DNA of 64,000 nucleotides from contig NZ_JARQWV010000007.1 of assembly GCF_029543245.1 (NCBI RefSeq), positions 173,104 to 237,103 on the forward strand. The letters are read 5' to 3'. The translations under genes were made by a program, and so were the position numbers. Positions within the stretch are counted from its first letter, which is position 1, and every line of letters starts with the position of its first letter. This document shows, one piece after another, positions 42,926-51,587 of this stretch. The notes under the pieces are model-generated. The model searched no databases. It saw nothing but the letters and a program-made list of their open reading frames with translations, and was not told the origin of the DNA. Source of the stretch: Caulobacter endophyticus (GTDB lineage: Bacteria > Pseudomonadota > Alphaproteobacteria > Caulobacterales > Caulobacteraceae).

Positions 42926-44482
42926 ATGATGCTCAATTTCATCTCGAAACAGGTCTGGGACCGCGTGGCCAAGCGGCCGGTGGAAGAGCCGGAGCCGGCG
43001 CCCAGGATCGCCGAGGGGCGGGTCACGCCCGGCCGCATCATCCGCACCACGCCCATCTTGAAGGGCTCGATGCGCGACGCCTTCCCGCCCATGGAGACGC
43101 TGGGCGAGGTGCGCGAACGCGGCCGCAGGGACGGCGGCCAGAACCTCCCGCCGACCCAGGCCGCCGACCTCGGCGAGTTCGAGCAGTCGGTGATCGACAA
43201 CATCAACATCGGCGACCAGGTGCTGGAGCTGGAGGGCGACTACGAGATCGCCTCGGCCCACTCCGCCGCGCTGGTCAACGACATCGAGCCGACCCACCTG
43301 CAGCTGGAGCTCAACAAGGCTCAGGCCGAGGTGGGGCAGGTGAAGCTCGACGCCCGCGAGGACGTCGAGGAGGCTGAGCTGACCGCCCAGGCCATGCTGC
43401 GCGAGAGCCGCATCTTCAAGGACCGCCACCGCCTGAACCGCGAAGCCCAGTACGATCCCAGGCAGGACAAGTTCTGGAAGATGCTGGCCGTGGTGCTGCT
43501 GCTGGAAAGCATCGCCAACTGCTTCTTCATGCAGGACGCGGCCGGCGGTCTGCTGGCCGGCGTCGTGATGGCCGGTTCGATCTCGGCGGTGAACATCGCG
43601 CTCGGCCTGGTGGCGGGCCTGATCGGCCTGCGCTGGATGGCGCACGTCGACCAGGATCGAAAGCGCGCGGGCCGCATCGTCTTCTGGAGCCTCTGCGGTC
43701 TGGGCCTGCTGTGGAACATCGGCGTGGCGATCGCCCGCAGCCGTCAGGAGGCCCGCCTGATGGGCGACGGCCCCGAGCTCACCGATCCGACCTTCTCGCT
43801 GCTGCTGTCCCTGGCCCTGTTCTTCATCGGCATGGGCGTCTTCGCCGGCGCGGTGGTCAAGGGACGCGGCGGTCCGTCCAGCCCGGTGGACTACTACTGG
43901 GGCTTCGCGGACGTCGCTCGCAGGCTGGCGGCCGCCCGGGCGCGGGCGAGCCAGGCGCGCGAGCAATATCGCCTCGCCGTCAGCGCCGCCTACGCCGTGG
44001 TCGAGGCCAAGGTCAAGGCGATCGCGGCCGAGGATCGCGCCAAGCTCGACCGGGCGCGCGAAAGCCTGGCCGCGACCGAGCGCCGGATCGTCGAACTGGC
44101 CGCGAGCCGCAAGGAATGGCGCGTCTCCGGGCTGGCCAACATCCGTGAGTACCGCGAGACCGTCGGGCGGATCCGCACCACCCCGGCGCCGGCCTATTTC
44201 GCCGTGGAGCCGGTCCTGCCGCCCCTGATCCAGGAGACGCCAAATCTAGAGCATGTCCGCGCCCTGGTCGCGGCGATCGAGGTGCAGCAGCGGCGAAACC
44301 TCGATGAGCTGGCCGCCCTGCAGGCGCAGATCACGGGCCTGCGCGAAGCCGAGACCAGGCTGTTCCTCGAGGAGATGCAGGACATCGAACTGCGGATGGA
44401 GGCCAAGGCCCGGGCGATGTTCCCGCAGGCCCAGCCCCATGCCGCCCAGGATCAAGCCCGAGCCGTGGGAGCCGACCAATGA
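42926..44482 (+). CDS. Four-helix membrane protein with coiled-coil arms (unknown family)
   Basis: A 518-residue protein with GGAGGG six bases before its ATG. Residues 1-175 are charged and helical. Four membrane helices lie at about 180-200, 208-235, 246-266 and 288-310. A long Ala/Arg/Glu-rich coiled coil follows (about 325-400), and another one near 445-500. I do not recognise the family. It is ATGA-coupled to the next gene, forming the head of a four-gene operon whose products look like a membrane complex. By layout it could be a scaffold or motor-like stator, but there is no motif to prove that. Confidence 0.7.
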   Translation: MMLNFISKQVWDRVAKRPVEEPEPAPRIAEGRVTPGRIIRTTPILKGSMRDAFPPMETLGEVRERGRRDGGQNLPPTQAADLGEFEQSVIDNINIGDQVLELEGDYEIASAHSAALVNDIEPTHLQLELNKAQAEVGQVKLDAREDVEEAELTAQAMLRESRIFKDRHRLNREAQYDPRQDKFWKMLAVVLLLESIANCFFMQDAAGGLLAGVVMAGSISAVNIALGLVAGLIGLRWMAHVDQDRKRAGRIVFWSLCGLGLLWNIGVAIARSRQEARLMGDGPELTDPTFSLLLSLALFFIGMGVFAGAVVKGRGGPSSPVDYYWGFADVARRLAAARARASQAREQYRLAVSAAYAVVEAKVKAIAAEDRAKLDRARESLAATERRIVELAASRKEWRVSGLANIREYRETVGRIRTTPAPAYFAVEPVLPPLIQETPNLEHVRALVAAIEVQQRRNLDELAALQAQITGLREAETRLFLEEMQDIELRMEAKARAMFPQAQPHAAQDQARAVGADQ

Positions 44483-45330
44483 GCCGCTACTCCGAACTGA
44501 AGACCCAGGCCGAGGGCAAGACCAAGGCCAAGCAAGGCGAAGCCCGCATCAACCCGCTGTTCCTGTTGATCTGCTTTGCGATGATCGTCGGGGGCGGGAT
44601 CGGCGCCGCGGGCTTGGCGCCGGCCCCTCAACTGGGCGCGGACATGTGCCGGACCGACCAGCCCCTGGCCGCCAGCACCGTGGTCCTGGTCGACGCCACT
44701 GATCCCTTCACCGAAGCGCAGCACCGCCAGGCGACCCAGGATCTCAAGAAGATCGTCGAGGACGTGCCCAGGAGCGGCAAGCTGACCCTGCTCTTCCTCC
44801 AGGGTGATAGGGCCTACGACCTGCAGGAGCGGGTGTCGCAGTGCAATCCGATGCCGTCGGCGAGCAACCCGGTGAACATCCTCCTGCACAGCGTTCGTCG
44901 GGAACGCGCCAAGTGGCTGGCGACGTTCGGAAAGGAGGTCGAGGGCGCCGTCGACAAGCTGGACGAGGCGCCCCGGGGCGAGACTTCGCCGATCGCCGAA
45001 GCGCTCCAGGTCCTGCCGCTCCGGACCGACTTCCACGGCCAGGTGGCCAACCGTCGCCTGATCCTGGTGTCCGACCTGATGCAGCGCAGCGCCGGCGGGT
45101 CGTTCTACACGCTGAACTCGGCCGGCGCGGCCCAGGCGGTCCTGACCGCCGCGGGGCGGCCCGACCTGACGGGCGTGCGGGTGGATCTGATGCTGCTCCA
45201 GCGGCCCGAACAGACGGCCCGGCAGACGGCCATCGCCATCCCCGCCTGGTGCGGCTGGCTGAAGGCGCGCGGGGCTTCGGCGGTGACGGTCAACGGCGGC
45301 GCCTGCCCGGCGCCGCGGGAGACGGTCTGA
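44479..45330 (+). CDS. Membrane-anchored VWA-like protein
   Basis: A 283-residue protein with a single membrane helix at about residues 26-46 and the rest outside the cytoplasm. The soluble part begins with STVVLVDATDPF, ends its core with NRRLILVSDLMQ and has a VDLMLLQRP strand, which is the Rossmann-like order of von Willebrand factor A domains. The MIDAS motif is altered: DxSxS reads DATDP. Metal binding is therefore uncertain. Cys residues (ADMCRTD, QCNP, WCGW, GACP) suggest disulfides in the periplasm. It overlaps both neighbours by 1-4 bases. Confidence 0.6.
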   Translation: MSRYSELKTQAEGKTKAKQGEARINPLFLLICFAMIVGGGIGAAGLAPAPQLGADMCRTDQPLAASTVVLVDATDPFTEAQHRQATQDLKKIVEDVPRSGKLTLLFLQGDRAYDLQERVSQCNPMPSASNPVNILLHSVRRERAKWLATFGKEVEGAVDKLDEAPRGETSPIAEALQVLPLRTDFHGQVANRRLILVSDLMQRSAGGSFYTLNSAGAAQAVLTAAGRPDLTGVRVDLMLLQRPEQTARQTAIAIPAWCGWLKARGASAVTVNGGACPAPRETV

Positions 45331-46313
45331 TGACCCCCGCCGACATGGTGGCCCGGGCGCGCGCCATGATCGACCAGGGCCAGGAAGTCGGCGCGATCAA
45401 CCTTCTGGGTCTGGCCTGCGTCCACGGCGAGTTCGACCCCGAGGCCCACGCCCTGCTCGGCCGCGCCTATCTGGCGGTCGGGCAGCCGGGCCTGGCGCAG
45501 CGTCCTCTCGAAAAGGCTCTGCGTCTGAACCCCAGGCACCCCACCGCCCGCAAGGATCTGCTGCAGGCCCGGCGGGCGACGGGCGGATCGGTGGCCGCCG
45601 CCCCCTGGGACCGCGACCACAGGCGGGCGACGGCCCTGGTGGTCCTGGCCTCCGTCATGCTCGGTCCGGCGCCCTGGGCGGTGGTGGGGCTGACCCTTCA
45701 TCTGCCGCCCCTGCTGATTGCGGCGTTCCTGGGGATCGTCGGTCTGGTCGCCTGGATCGGCTGGGTGCTGCTGGTGCAGTTCGCGCAGGTCGCCAAACCG
45801 AACGGCGCGGTGCTGGTGCATGGCCGGCGCTCGGTTCTCAGCTACTGGCGCCACGCGCGGGTTCCGTTGGCGCTGCTGGCCGTGATCCTGGTCCTGGCGC
45901 TGGTTCGTCCGCCCCACGGCCTGCTGGCAATCCTGGCGCTGGTCCTGGTTCTGAAGTCCTACCTGGCCGTGGCCGTCCTGTTGTTGGCCCCCGGCGCGCG
46001 CCCCTTCTACATGATCGTTGACCACATGACGCCCGAGCAGCGGTGCCTGGTGATCAAGCGGGTCCACCGCCTCCACCAGAAAGAAATCCAGCTCCTGGCC
46101 ATCCGCGTGGAAGAGGTCTGCATCGAGCGCAGCCTGATGGACGGACTGCTCGGCCTCTGGGCCCTGCGCGTCGAGCTGGCGCGCAACGCGATCCCCGGGG
46201 TCTCCCACATCTATCTGGAGACGCCCGACCGAGTGGAGAACGCCGGGCGGTGGCGAAACGAGATCAGCCGGCTGATTTCCGAAGGCCGGCGCTTCAACAG
46301 CAATGGGAGATAG
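45330..46313 (+). CDS. TPR-containing polytopic membrane protein (unknown)
   Basis: A 327-residue protein starting at ATG 45330 inside the stop of the VWA-like gene (TGATG). The first 85 residues form two to three TPR helices (GLACVHGEFDPEAHALLGRAYLAVGQPGLAQRPL). Four hydrophobic segments follow at about 95-120, 122-150, 170-190 and 195-220. The C-terminal 110 residues are helical and soluble. No family was recognised. Translational coupling suggests that it forms a complex with the two proteins encoded before it. Confidence 0.65.
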   Translation: MTPADMVARARAMIDQGQEVGAINLLGLACVHGEFDPEAHALLGRAYLAVGQPGLAQRPLEKALRLNPRHPTARKDLLQARRATGGSVAAAPWDRDHRRATALVVLASVMLGPAPWAVVGLTLHLPPLLIAAFLGIVGLVAWIGWVLLVQFAQVAKPNGAVLVHGRRSVLSYWRHARVPLALLAVILVLALVRPPHGLLAILALVLVLKSYLAVAVLLLAPGARPFYMIVDHMTPEQRCLVIKRVHRLHQKEIQLLAIRVEEVCIERSLMDGLLGLWALRVELARNAIPGVSHIYLETPDRVENAGRWRNEISRLISEGRRFNSNGR

Positions 46314-46316
46314 ACC

Positions 46317-46691
46317 ATGAGCGACAAGTCAGCCCCCGCTGGGGGCGATCCGAAGGCCGACTGCGCCGACTGGGCGGACAAGGGCTCCGACTATGTGGGC
46401 GTCGGTGCGGGCCTCGCCGCCGGCGGGCTCTGCCGCAACGCGAACTTGGGCGCCTTCGCCGGCGTCGCCGCCGCGCACGCCAGCGAGCCCTTCCTCGAGC
46501 AGCTCTGCAACTGGGCGCAGGAACACAGCGATCCCAATCTGCACAGCTTCATGGCGGGCGCCTATGTCGACGCCAAGATCGGCGATCCCTACGCCGACAA
46601 CGATTACCCCGCCGATCCGGGCGGCGACCTCGGCGCGGGCGGCTATGCCGACGGCGGCGGATCCGATGGGGGCGACGGCGGTGGCGACTAG
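46317..46691 (+). CDS. Small Gly/Asp-rich protein, last gene of the membrane operon
   Basis: A 124-residue protein starting 3 bases after the previous stop. The middle has a Gly/Ala-rich helix (VGVGAGLAAGGL). The C-terminal third is Gly/Asp-rich (GGYADGGGSDGGDGGGD), possibly unstructured or calcium-binding. There is no standard signal peptide. Three Cys residues are in the first 65 residues. The function is unknown. It could be an exported small protein, but no leader type was identified. Confidence 0.6.
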   Translation: MSDKSAPAGGDPKADCADWADKGSDYVGVGAGLAAGGLCRNANLGAFAGVAAAHASEPFLEQLCNWAQEHSDPNLHSFMAGAYVDAKIGDPYADNDYPADPGGDLGAGGYADGGGSDGGDGGGD

Positions 46692-46719
46692 GCCGCTTCC
46701 AGCCTGAAGGCCTTCGATT

Positions 46720-46746
46720 GCCGCCCGGTTCATCGCGCCGGGCGGC
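46720..46746 (+). terminator. Hairpin after the four-gene membrane operon
   Basis: A perfect 9-base-pair stem GCCGCCCGG/CCGGGCGGC with a 9-base loop begins 28 bases after the stop of the small Gly/Asp-rich gene. No T run follows, so termination may be only partial. Confidence 0.5.
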
Positions 46747-46826
46747 GATCAACCATAAGGGAAGATTTCGCCACGATTGTCGCTTAAGGTGCGTTCGGGG
46801 TCGCCGATCGGCGATGGGGGAAAATC

Positions 46827-47477
46827 ATGAAGACCTTGGTTCTGGGCGTGGCGCTTTGCCTTGGCTTTGCCTGTGGCGCATCGGCCCAGGAAAGATCGGC
46901 GGGCGAGATCGAGCGCGAGCTGAAAGCCGCCATCGCCAAGATGCGCGGCGGGTCTGCGCCGGCGGCCGTCCGGGGCCTTGGTCGCACGCGGACGATCGTC
47001 CACGAGAACGGGATCGACGCCCGGCGCGATCCCCAGGACCCCCTGGCTTCACGCCCCGCGGCGGCGACGGCGTCCGCGCCGGCCGCAAGCCAGGCGCCGA
47101 GCCAGGAGGCGGCCGCGTCGTGTGTCGTGGCGACCAGCTTCAGCAAGATCTATTTCGATCGCGGCTCGGCGGCGCTTTCGGCGGATCCGATGACCCAGCA
47201 GACGCTCGCCCAACTGGCCGACGCGCTGGCCCTTCCCGATTTCGAGGACGTCCGGTTCTGGATCCGCGGCCATACCGACAGCACCGGCGGCGCCGCCCTC
47301 AACCTGGCGCTCTCCGGCCAGCGGGCCGCCAACGTCGCCCGCTTCATGGTCGCCAGCGGCGTGCCGGCCGGACGCGTGAGGTCCCTGGGGCGCGGGTCGG
47401 CCGAACCTGCCGACCCGGCGCAGCCGGCCGACAAGGTCAACCGCCGCGTCGACGTCTGCGTGGAGCAGAAGGCCTGA
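46827..47477 (+). CDS. OmpA C-terminal-domain periplasmic protein
   Basis: A 216-residue protein with a signal peptide (ending GASAQ) and an Ala/Ser/Gln-rich linker (about 75-100). The OmpA-like peptidoglycan-binding domain covers about residues 105-216, with SKIYFDRGSAAL, IRGHTDSTGGAALNLALSGQRA and a final NRRVDVCVEQ. There is no barrel or lipobox, so it would be a soluble periplasmic or secreted peptidoglycan-binding component. The gene faces the minus-strand CsgG-like gene, with only 27 bases between the stops. Confidence 0.85.
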   Translation: MKTLVLGVALCLGFACGASAQERSAGEIERELKAAIAKMRGGSAPAAVRGLGRTRTIVHENGIDARRDPQDPLASRPAAATASAPAASQAPSQEAAASCVVATSFSKIYFDRGSAALSADPMTQQTLAQLADALALPDFEDVRFWIRGHTDSTGGAALNLALSGQRAANVARFMVASGVPAGRVRSLGRGSAEPADPAQPADKVNRRVDVCVEQKA

Positions 47478-47504
47478 TCGCGCCGGGGTGACGGACGCGC
47501 CGGA

Positions 47505-48941
47505 CTAGTTGGCCACGTAGTAGGTCAGGGTGTCGATCGACAGGCCCGGGTCCGCGCGTTCGGCGGCGGCGACCAGCGCCGTGGCCGACTTGAACGGCAG
47601 GGCCTCCATCGCCCGGTCGGGCACGAAGCCCTCTATGCGGGGCAGGAAGTTGTCCGGCGCGGCCAGGCAGGTCAGCCACTCGCCCTTGTCGCCGGCCGCG
47701 GGGCGGATGATGAAGCCGTCCTGATCGCTGGGAATACGCAGGATTTCGCCGGCCGCCAGGCGATAGGCCGGGCGGCGGGCGCTGGGAAAGACCCGCGTCA
47801 CCGTGGAAGCGGCGTCGGTATAGTAGCAGGCGACGTACGAGGGCTCGACCACGGTCACCTCGAAGGCCAGCTTGTTGCCCACCCGCGCCACCGGATAGTC
47901 GCTGGTCTGGTCGTAGGTGAAGCCCGCGCCCGAGGGCGAGACGCGCACCGCCGGTCCGCGCCCCACGCGCTTGGCCAGTGTCGCCGCCGGGGCCGCCTGG
48001 GCCTGCCTTAGGGCGTAGTAGACCTCGAAGCCCGGCTTGCTCGACGGCGGCAGGCCCTGGGCGCGCTCGAAGGTGGCGATGGCCAGTCTCAGCTCGGCGT
48101 CGTCCGCCGTCGCCGCGACCAGGCCACGCTGCGCCAGTCCCTGGACCACGGCGGCGCGCTGCTCTGCGGGCTTGAGGCGGTTGAAGGCGGCGAAGGCCTG
48201 TTCGCGATCGAGAGGATCCACGGCGACCTTGGCGAGGCAGTCGGCATAGGGGGTCTGGGTCAGTGCGCCCACGGCCTCGATCATCGCCAGGTCGATCAGG
48301 GCTCGCACGGCGGCCTGGGGGCCCTCGTCGACGCTGCTCTCGAAATCGAGCGAGCCCCCGACCGTGCCGATCGAGCCGCCGAGATAGCCGGCCTTGCCCT
48401 TGGTGCGCAGGGTGATCTGCTCGCTGTGGAAGGTGCCCGGAACGACCAGTCCCTTGCCGTCGGTGAAGGCCAGCGAGACGGTCAGGTTCGACGCGCCGCT
48501 GCGCTTGGACACGTTGCCGCTGAAGACGTTGCCGATCGAGGCCCCGCCGCCCTTGCCGCTGCTTTCGACCTGCTGATCGAGCGAGGTGACCGAGCCCAGG
48601 GTCGTGAACCAGACCGCTCCGTCCAGCGAGCGGGTGTCGGTGGCGATCGAGAAGAAGCGGCTCTTCTCGGACATGCGCGAGGCGGCCGAGATGATCATGT
48701 CGCGGGTGACGCCCATCTTGCCGCCGGGGTCGTCGAGCGGGGCGGGGACCAGATAGATGCCCGCCCCCACCGAGGTGCGCGACAGCAGGTCGTCCATGCA
48801 GCGCAGGGCGGGGTCGAAATTGCTCCCCGCCCGCACCGGACTGCTCTGAGGACGTCCCGGCGCGAGGGGCTGAGCCGCGCCGGCGCTCGCAAAGGCCAGG
48901 CCGAAAGCCAAGGCCGCGAAGGCGGCCGCCACGGTTCTCAT
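47505..48941 (-). CDS. CsgG-like secreted protein with a C-terminal DUF4384-type domain
   Basis: A 478-residue protein starting at ATG 48941, with a signal peptide ending AGAAQ. The region of about 35-260 resembles CsgG/HfaB, the curli outer-membrane secretion pore: FDPALRCMDDLL, DPGGKMGVTRDMIISAASRMS and a late AVRALIDLAMIEAV helix. The second half contains a peptidoglycan-binding-like helix (LRLAIATFERAQGLP) and then a DUF4384-like beta domain (LAFEVTVVEPSYVACYYTDA, EWLTCLAAPD). No lipobox Cys is present at the signal cleavage site, unlike CsgG. It is downstream of two small secreted-protein genes and may help export them. Confidence 0.65.
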   Translation of the reverse strand: MRTVAAAFAALAFGLAFASAGAAQPLAPGRPQSSPVRAGSNFDPALRCMDDLLSRTSVGAGIYLVPAPLDDPGGKMGVTRDMIISAASRMSEKSRFFSIATDTRSLDGAVWFTTLGSVTSLDQQVESSGKGGGASIGNVFSGNVSKRSGASNLTVSLAFTDGKGLVVPGTFHSEQITLRTKGKAGYLGGSIGTVGGSLDFESSVDEGPQAAVRALIDLAMIEAVGALTQTPYADCLAKVAVDPLDREQAFAAFNRLKPAEQRAAVVQGLAQRGLVAATADDAELRLAIATFERAQGLPPSSKPGFEVYYALRQAQAAPAATLAKRVGRGPAVRVSPSGAGFTYDQTSDYPVARVGNKLAFEVTVVEPSYVACYYTDAASTVTRVFPSARRPAYRLAAGEILRIPSDQDGFIIRPAAGDKGEWLTCLAAPDNFLPRIEGFVPDRAMEALPFKSATALVAAAERADPGLSIDTLTYYVAN

Positions 48942-48970
48942 CCGTCCCTGTTTCCTCGTCTGTCGCGCCG

Positions 48971-49384
48971 CTACCGGAACAGGCCCGGCGGCGGCGTGAA
49001 GGTCTTGCCCACGTTGGGGCACACGGTCTTGGCGTTGTTGATGACCATCAGGTCGCCCATCACCGTCGCCGAGCCTTCCGGGGCGATGTTCAGGGTGGCC
49101 GGATCGCAATTGATCACCTGGTCGCCCTGGGCCATCGGCCCGGCGCGGGTCATCAGGGCCTGCTTCTTGTTCTGGATGGCCAGCGGGATCTTGGCTTCGG
49201 CGCGGCCTTCCTGCTTGGCCGGCGGCGGCTTGAGGGCCGCCCGCAGGACCACGGGCTCGCGATCCTGGAGGGCGAGGGTGATCGGACCGCCGGAGGGACG
49301 GGCCAATTGCGCCATGCAGGCGTCGCCGCACAGGGCGGCCAGGACAACGCCGGCGACGACGGGGGCGGAGCGTTTGATGAACAT
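48971..49384 (-). CDS. Small secreted protein of the CsgG-like locus
   Basis: A 137-residue protein with GGGAGGG before its ATG and a signal peptide (IKRSAPVVAGVVLAALCGDA, then MAQ). The mature part has LTLALQDREPVVL-like and ATLNIAPEGSATVMGDLMVIN segments that suggest beta strands, two Cys (INCDP, TVCPN) and a Pro-rich end. No family recognised. It sits 29 bases before the CsgG-like gene and 11 bases after the secreted repeat-protein gene, so the three are probably co-transcribed. Confidence 0.65.
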   Translation of the reverse strand: MFIKRSAPVVAGVVLAALCGDACMAQLARPSGGPITLALQDREPVVLRAALKPPPAKQEGRAEAKIPLAIQNKKQALMTRAGPMAQGDQVINCDPATLNIAPEGSATVMGDLMVINNAKTVCPNVGKTFTPPPGLFR

Positions 49385-49395
49385 GTCGCCCTCCC

Positions 49396-49911
49396 TCAGC
49401 AACGGCCGCCGGACGAGCCGAGGCGCACGTCCGAATCCATGAAGGGGATCGGGTCGATGGCCAGGACGTGCCCGGCCACCACCACCGAGTTGCGGCCGCC
49501 GACTGAACCGCGTCCGGTCGAGGCGATCATCAGGTTGGCGTCGGAGCCCGCGCCCAGCGCGATACTGGTGGCCGACTTGACGTAGCCGTACTGGCGGGCG
49601 TCTCCGCCCACCCGTCCGCAGGCGGTCGACACCAACGCGGTGGCCGAGCTGCCGAAGCCCAGGGAGAGGGCCGTCACCGGGCCGCCGCCGGACTCCTGCC
49701 GCACCGAGCCGGTGACGTTGGAGCCTTCCGTCGTGCTGCTGGTCAGCGCGGCGGCCTTGGAGTGCGCGCCGATGGCCAGCGAGACCAGCGCGGAGTTTCC
49801 CGAGTTCTGGGTCACCGAGCCGCCCACCCGGGCCAGCTGGGCCCAGGCCGAAGACGCGCTCGTCGCTGCGAGCGCGGCGGCGATGGCCATGATCGTGAAA
49901 GGTCGAGGCAT
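49396..49911 (-). CDS. Secreted beta-repeat protein related to the product at 53221-53544
   Basis: A 171-residue protein with a signal peptide ending SSAWAQ. The mature part consists of about four imperfect 30-35-residue repeats of the form G-x-V-[TR]-Q-x(6-9)-[AV]-x-[LV]-[SA]-[LV]-[AG]-[IF]-G-x(2)-[AS]-x-A (SVTQNSGNSALVSLAIG, SVRQESGGGPVTALSLGFG, DARQYGYVKSATSIALGAG). Repeats with Ser, Gln, Gly and Ala at fixed spacings are like those of curlin-type subunits. With CsgG-like proteins encoded on both sides, it is a candidate fibre or coat subunit. It ends with a Cys. Confidence 0.65.
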   Translation of the reverse strand: MPRPFTIMAIAAALAATSASSAWAQLARVGGSVTQNSGNSALVSLAIGAHSKAAALTSSTTEGSNVTGSVRQESGGGPVTALSLGFGSSATALVSTACGRVGGDARQYGYVKSATSIALGAGSDANLMIASTGRGSVGGRNSVVVAGHVLAIDPIPFMDSDVRLGSSGGRC

Positions 49912-49989
49912 GTTGATCTCCCGCAGGCTGTGTCGCCCTTGCAGCGGGAGGGGGAATGGCGCGCTGTGCGCGCGTTCCGGCGTCCTTTT

Positions 49990-50454
49990 TCACCGAACCG
50001 GACTTTCGACCTGGAACCTCAGGGTCTTCTGTTCGCGCACATCGCGGCCGGGAAGCCGCGCTGTGGCGTCGCCCAGGCCCCGACCGCCGCCGGTGTCCGC
50101 TTCCGCCGTCACCCGCAGCTCGTATCGTCCGGCGGGCGGCTCGACGCGAAACCCCTTGGCCGACGGATAGCGAAGCGGCACGCCGCCCTTGACGACCAGC
50201 TTCTGGTCCTCGGCCGTCAGCCGGCTCAGCTGGTCGGAGGGATCCAGCAGCCAGATCGTCACCACGGCGTCGCGCTGGGCTTCGATGGTGAGGGAGAGGC
50301 GATCATCGAAGGCGTAGACCGGCGCGTGGCGGTCGAGACTGACGGTCAGGCCGATGGCGTCGCCCGCTCCGGCGTGCGCCGGACCGCCGACAAGGGCTGG
50401 AACCAAGCCGACGGCGAGCAGTCCCGCGATCGCCGCTGCGATGCCCGTCTTCAT
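49990..50454 (-). CDS. DUF4384-type periplasmic protein
   Basis: A 154-residue protein with a signal peptide (ending PAHAGA). The rest is one beta domain of the DUF4384 type, with VYAFDDRLSLTIEAQRDAVVTIWLLDPSD, VPLRYPSAKGF and a PAGRYELRVTAE strand. DUF4384 domains occur with caspase-like and CsgG-like proteins at bacterial surfaces and are thought to bind other proteins or ligands. Its ATG overlaps the stop of the Lon-like gene (ATGA), so the two are translated together. Confidence 0.7.
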   Translation of the reverse strand: MKTGIAAAIAGLLAVGLVPALVGGPAHAGAGDAIGLTVSLDRHAPVYAFDDRLSLTIEAQRDAVVTIWLLDPSDQLSRLTAEDQKLVVKGGVPLRYPSAKGFRVEPPAGRYELRVTAEADTGGGRGLGDATARLPGRDVREQKTLRFQVESPVR

Positions 50455-51581
50455 GAACTGTCCTTCCCGGTGATCGCTCTCACCCTGGCCAGCATCGCCT
50501 CGGCCTTGCGGACGTCGACGCCGGTGGCGCGGCCGTCGATATAGATGTCGGCCATGATCTCCATCGCCGCCGGCGATCCCTGGTCGGCGGCCCGCTGCAG
50601 ATAGGACAGCGCCTGGCCGACCACGGCCTTGTCATCCGGCGCCGAAAGCCACAGGCGCTGGCCCCAGGTCGCCTGGCCGTCGGGGTCGCCCAGATCCGCG
50701 GACGCCTTCCAGTACTTGTCCGCCAGCGCATAGCCGCGGTTCTCGTGATGGACCTGGCCGGTCAGGAACAGGATGCGGCCGTCGTCGGGACGGGCGCGGG
50801 CGGCGGCGGCGCAGGCCTCGACCGCCGCGGCGACCTTGGCGGGGCGCGCCTCGCCCTGGGCGGCGTCCAGCGCGATCACCGCGCCCTCGCAGGCGCGCAG
50901 CGGCTGGCCGTGCCGCCACCACAGCGTCGCCCCGCCCGCGCAGACCAGGAGCGATGCGGCCAGGGCCGCCGCCGATGGCCAGAGCCAGGGACGCGATCGG
51001 GCGGCCGGGGACTCATCGGCGCTCGCCCACAGGTCCGACAGTTCCGACAGGTGGTCGGCGGGGCGCAGGCTCAGGCGGCCAGTGGCGGCGGCCGTCTTGA
51101 GGGCTTGGCGGGTCTCGCTGTCGGCCTGGGTCCAGTTGGCGCTGGGAAAGGCGAAGGCCAGCGGTTCGGCGGCGGCTTCACAGGCCTCCAGGACCTGGCG
51201 CGCCTTGGCCTCGAAACCGTCTATGGCGGCGATCCGGCCCTCGCCGCCGTTGATGATCTCGCCGGTGGCGATCAGGCGTGGGGCGGCCTCCAGCGGATGG
51301 CGCGCGCGCTTGTCGGCCAGGGCCAGGGCCAGGCCGTAGCTCAGGCCGCTGAAGTCCTTGCGCAGGAAGCGCACGAACACGCCGCTCAGGCGCTCGCGGT
51401 CCGGCTCGGGGGCGCGCGCGTCGATCAGCACGTCCAGAGCCTCGGCCCGGTCGTGGCCGGCCGCGAACCGGCCGTCGCCGTCGAGCATGGCCATGCGCTC
51501 GACCCGCAGGCTCGCCAGCACGGCCGAGCCTAGGATCACGACCGGAAACTCGACGGTCTCGGTTGTCGCCCTGCGGATCAT
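50451..51581 (-). CDS. Membrane-anchored Lon-like (S16) Ser/Lys protease with Sel1/TPR repeats
   Basis: A 376-residue protein. Residues about 10-180 resemble the Lon proteolytic domain without the ATPase. Ser81 is in SGLSYGLALALA where Lon has its GPSAG Ser, and Lys126 is in IDGFEAKARQVLEA where Lon has the dyad Lys; their spacing of 45 is close to that of Lon. IATGEIINGGEGRIAAI between them is the usual strand and turn. One membrane helix lies at about 205-225 and the C-terminal 150 residues carry Sel1/TPR repeats (ADQGSPAAMEIMADIYIDG). The topology puts the protease in the cytoplasm and the repeats in the periplasm. It is probably a regulatory protease, with the adjacent sigma-like protein a possible target. 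Confidence 0.6.
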   Translation of the reverse strand: MIRRATTETVEFPVVILGSAVLASLRVERMAMLDGDGRFAAGHDRAEALDVLIDARAPEPDRERLSGVFVRFLRKDFSGLSYGLALALADKRARHPLEAAPRLIATGEIINGGEGRIAAIDGFEAKARQVLEACEAAAEPLAFAFPSANWTQADSETRQALKTAAATGRLSLRPADHLSELSDLWASADESPAARSRPWLWPSAAALAASLLVCAGGATLWWRHGQPLRACEGAVIALDAAQGEARPAKVAAAVEACAAAARARPDDGRILFLTGQVHHENRGYALADKYWKASADLGDPDGQATWGQRLWLSAPDDKAVVGQALSYLQRAADQGSPAAMEIMADIYIDGRATGVDVRKAEAMLARVRAITGKDSS

Positions 51582-51587
51582 GCGGGG

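Noticed and set aside
49153..49993. A longer frame upstream of the small secreted protein at 48971-49384 (340 codons in total)
   Set aside because: The upstream part is antisense-like Arg/Gly-rich sequence overlapping the repeat-protein gene. The ATG at 49384 has GGGAGGG and a clear signal peptide.
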